From NCBI RefSeq assembly GCF_021647475.1, contig NZ_JAKIUR010000009.1:11511-75510 (forward strand): a stretch of DNA of 64,000 nt, read 5' to 3'. This stretch comes from Lutibacter sp. Its GTDB lineage: Bacteria; Bacteroidota; Bacteroidia; Flavobacteriales; Flavobacteriaceae. The notes under the pieces were generated by a model that had not been told where the DNA came from, searched no databases, and saw only the letters and a list, made by a program, of their open reading frames with translations. The stretch's first letter is position 1, and every line of letters begins with the position of its first letter. Below are positions 62,570-64,000 of the stretch, in pieces. Made by a program: the position numbers and the translations under genes.

Positions 62570-62662
62570 CGCGGTGCGTTAAGGATTGAAGCGATATCCT
62601 TTTTTGAATCCAAAAAAGATTTAGCGTAAAGCCTGACCTGAAGTGTAACGAAGGTAACGCCC
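62570..62662 (+). ncRNA. Structured intergenic repeat, candidate RNA or interspersed element
   Basis: GCGTT (near 62576-62580) can pair with AACGC (near 62657-62661), enclosing AGGAT...ATCCT and a hairpin CTTTTTT-gaatcc-AAAAAAG. Together these give a multi-branched fold of about 90 bases. I recall similar sequences scattered between genes of Flavobacteriia; the Flavo-1 RNA motif is one possible identity. It lies before the TalC-type gene, so it might also be a leader. Confidence 0.4.
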
Positions 62663-62691
62663 AAATATATTTTAATTCTAAACATAAATAA

Positions 62692-63345
62692 ATGAAATTT
62701 TTTATTGATACCGCTAATTTAGATCAGATTAAAGAAGCTCAGGCTTTAGGAATATTAGATGGTGTAACTACAAATCCATCTTTAATGGCAAAAGAAGGAA
62801 TTACCGGAGCTAAAAATATTATAAACCATTACAAAGCAATTTGTGAAGTGGTTGATGGCGATGTAAGTGCTGAAGTTATTGCAACTGATTTTGACGGAAT
62901 GATTGAACAAGGTGAAGAATTAGCCGCTTTAAATCCTCAAATTGTGGTAAAATTACCTATGATTGCTGATGGTGTTAAAGCGTGTAAATATTTTTCTGAT
63001 AAAGGAATAAAAACAAATATGACGTTGGTTTTTTCTGCAGGTCAAGCATTATTAGCAGCTAAAGCAGGGGCAACTTATGTTTCGCCTTTTATTGGAAGAT
63101 TAGATGATATTTCTACTGATGGATTGCATCTTATATCTGAAATAAGATTGATTTATGATAATTATGGTTTTGAAACTCAAATTCTAGCAGCATCTATTCG
63201 CCACACAATGCACATTATTGATTGTGCTAAATTAGGATCTGATGTAATGACAGGACCATTAAATGCAATTAAAGGATTGCTAAAACATCCTTTAACGGAT
63301 AATGGTTTAGCTAAATTTTTAGCGGATTATAACAAAGGAAATTAA
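62692..63345 (+). CDS. fsa: Transaldolase/fructose-6-phosphate aldolase, TalC/Fsa type
   Basis: This 217-residue TIM barrel starts MKFFIDTANLDQIKEAQALG, has GVTTNPSLMAKEG and the Schiff-base lysine K87 in VVKLPM, and VSPFIGRLDD. Short TalC-type enzymes like this one act either as transaldolase in the pentose phosphate pathway or as fructose-6-phosphate aldolase; sequence alone does not decide. It is complete. Confidence 0.93.
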   Translation: MKFFIDTANLDQIKEAQALGILDGVTTNPSLMAKEGITGAKNIINHYKAICEVVDGDVSAEVIATDFDGMIEQGEELAALNPQIVVKLPMIADGVKACKYFSDKGIKTNMTLVFSAGQALLAAKAGATYVSPFIGRLDDISTDGLHLISEIRLIYDNYGFETQILAASIRHTMHIIDCAKLGSDVMTGPLNAIKGLLKHPLTDNGLAKFLADYNKGN

Positions 63346-63363
63346 TATATCCAAGAAGTTATA

Positions 63364-63769
63364 ATGCCAAGAATTCAGGTAATACCATTTGAGGAAGCTA
63401 CAGGACGACTTAAAGAAATTTATGACGATTTAATAAAAAAACGAGGCAAACTTGCCGACGTGCATACTATTCAGAGTTTACGCCCCGAAAGTATTGTCAA
63501 ACATATGGATTTGTATATGGAAATTATGTTTAAAAAATCGGATTTATCTCGTGCTGAACGTGAAATGATTGCAGTGGTTGTTTCCTCAGGTAATAATTGT
63601 GAATATTGCCAAATTCATCATGCAGCAGCATTAAATCATTATTGGAAAAATGATGCTAAAATTGCTGTTTTAAGAAAAGATTATAAAAAAGCTGATTTAT
63701 CTGAAAGAGAATTTAGATTGTGTGAATTTGCTGAATTACTAACTATTAATCCTGGTTTAGCTATTAAAG
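63364..63769 (+). pseudogene. AhpD-like peroxidase-related gene, cut by an IS
   Basis: From ATG 63364 the frame matches the carboxymuconolactone decarboxylase/AhpD type: RIQVIPFEEATGRLKEIYDD and the redox-active CEYCQIHHAAA (CxxCxxxH). Homology appears to hold up to LTINPGLAIKE (about residue 135). The frame then runs for 33 more codons of unrelated composition (YYKKIVLIVFSVVF) to a stop at 63873. The normal protein has about 180-190 residues with a conserved C-terminal helix. The break coincides with the start of IS sequence, so the gene looks truncated by insertion. Confidence 0.65.
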
Positions 63770-63770
63770 A

Positions 63771-64000
63771 GTCGAACCTATTTTATTACAAGAAGATAGT
63801 TTTAATAGTGTTTTCAGTTGTTTTTATTACCAAAATAGGGCTCAAAAAAGACCAGTTTTTAGTATCTTGGTGAATAAAACCTTGTCAAATGCGTTCACAT
63901 AAAATCGATACAAATCAATATAATTTTTTAGGAAATACGCTAGGAGAACTTTTAAATCCCAAACACGAACTTTATCTTTTAACCAATACGATTGATTGGA
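63771..64000 (+). mobile_element. Left part of an insertion sequence (IS5-like), cut by window edge
   Basis: The gene homology of the AhpD-like protein ends near 63769, and a transposase start follows. The left end of the element is therefore near 63770, but I could not define its terminal repeat because the right end is outside the window. Confidence 0.55.
63889..64000 (+). CDS. IS5-like transposase, N-terminal part (runs off the window)
   Basis: From ATG 63889 the frame reads DTNQYNFLGNTLGELLNPKH followed by LYLLTNTIDW. This is the N-terminal pattern of IS5-type DDE transposases (an LNPKHPLY...IDW block). Only 37 codons lie in the window, so activity and exact family cannot be judged. Confidence 0.7.
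   Translation, partial: MRSHKIDTNQYNFLGNTLGELLNPKHELYLLTNTIDW

Noticed and set aside
63771..63902. Open frame reading VEPILLQEDS... in the IS left end
   Set aside because: It has no start codon, overlaps the transposase start and lies in a presumed non-coding IS end.

Overview
The window is about two thirds A+T and reads as a chromosomal piece of a marine-type Flavobacteriia (Bacteroidota), possibly near Lutibacter or Polaribacter; the genus is a guess. The evidence is a subtilase with a type IX secretion sorting tail, a TonB receptor with a carboxypeptidase-like N-terminal domain, Bacteroidota-only families (DUF5606, half-size TauE, the 950-residue CarB), -7 boxes of the form TAnnTTTG, and weak Shine-Dalgarno sites.

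Layout. 1-657 holds the N-terminal part of a HoxF-type diaphorase subunit of an NAD-linked [NiFe] hydrogenase, cut by the window edge. 925-9717 (minus) is a transport block: an OMF/adaptor/RND efflux operon ending in a PII-like protein and a DUF2892 protein, then a His-rich secreted peptide and a TonB receptor. 9841-12570 (minus) carries a broken TerC gene, a small lipoprotein, purB and a 40-residue membrane peptide. 12635-19563 (plus) carries a DUF1028 protein, a haem-binding protein, a YwqK-like protein, an acetyltransferase, mnmA, the subtilase and a nitronate monooxygenase-like enzyme. 19575-23901 (minus) carries DUF1456, half TauE, a lytic transglycosylase, a hydrolase, MarC and mtaB. After a peptide-binding lipoprotein and kup come yidC, pyrG and an SDR (minus), then rpmH, carB, nifJ, a HEPN protein and a GlmU-like protein (plus). 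42138-44272 is an ECF sigma/anti-sigma/beta-ladder operon. lon, the ruvX-def-DUF5606-mazG-SDR cluster, dapD, two glycan genes, tsaC-like and cca-like genes follow. The right part has an ABC exporter, a phosphohexomutase, a GtrB-like glycosyltransferase, the SRP RNA, an SDR, a TalC-type aldolase, and an AhpD-like gene interrupted by an IS whose transposase runs off the right edge.

How parts fit. HoxF and the single-chain pyruvate:ferredoxin/flavodoxin oxidoreductase suggest hydrogen or fermentative metabolism at low oxygen, in a group usually described as aerobic. The gaps between genes are full of dispersed inverted repeats. Two families look like small non-autonomous elements with terminal inverted repeats. 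Several genes show decay: TerC (frameshift plus stop), a monooxygenase remnant fused in frame to a lipoprotein gene, a truncated gene beside a repeat element, and the AhpD-like gene cut by the IS.

I found no CRISPR array, tRNA, rRNA or obvious defence island. No wholly new system could be established. The best leads are the hydrogenase edge gene, the repeat-element families, the structured repeat at 62570-62662, and the PII-like protein in the efflux operon.
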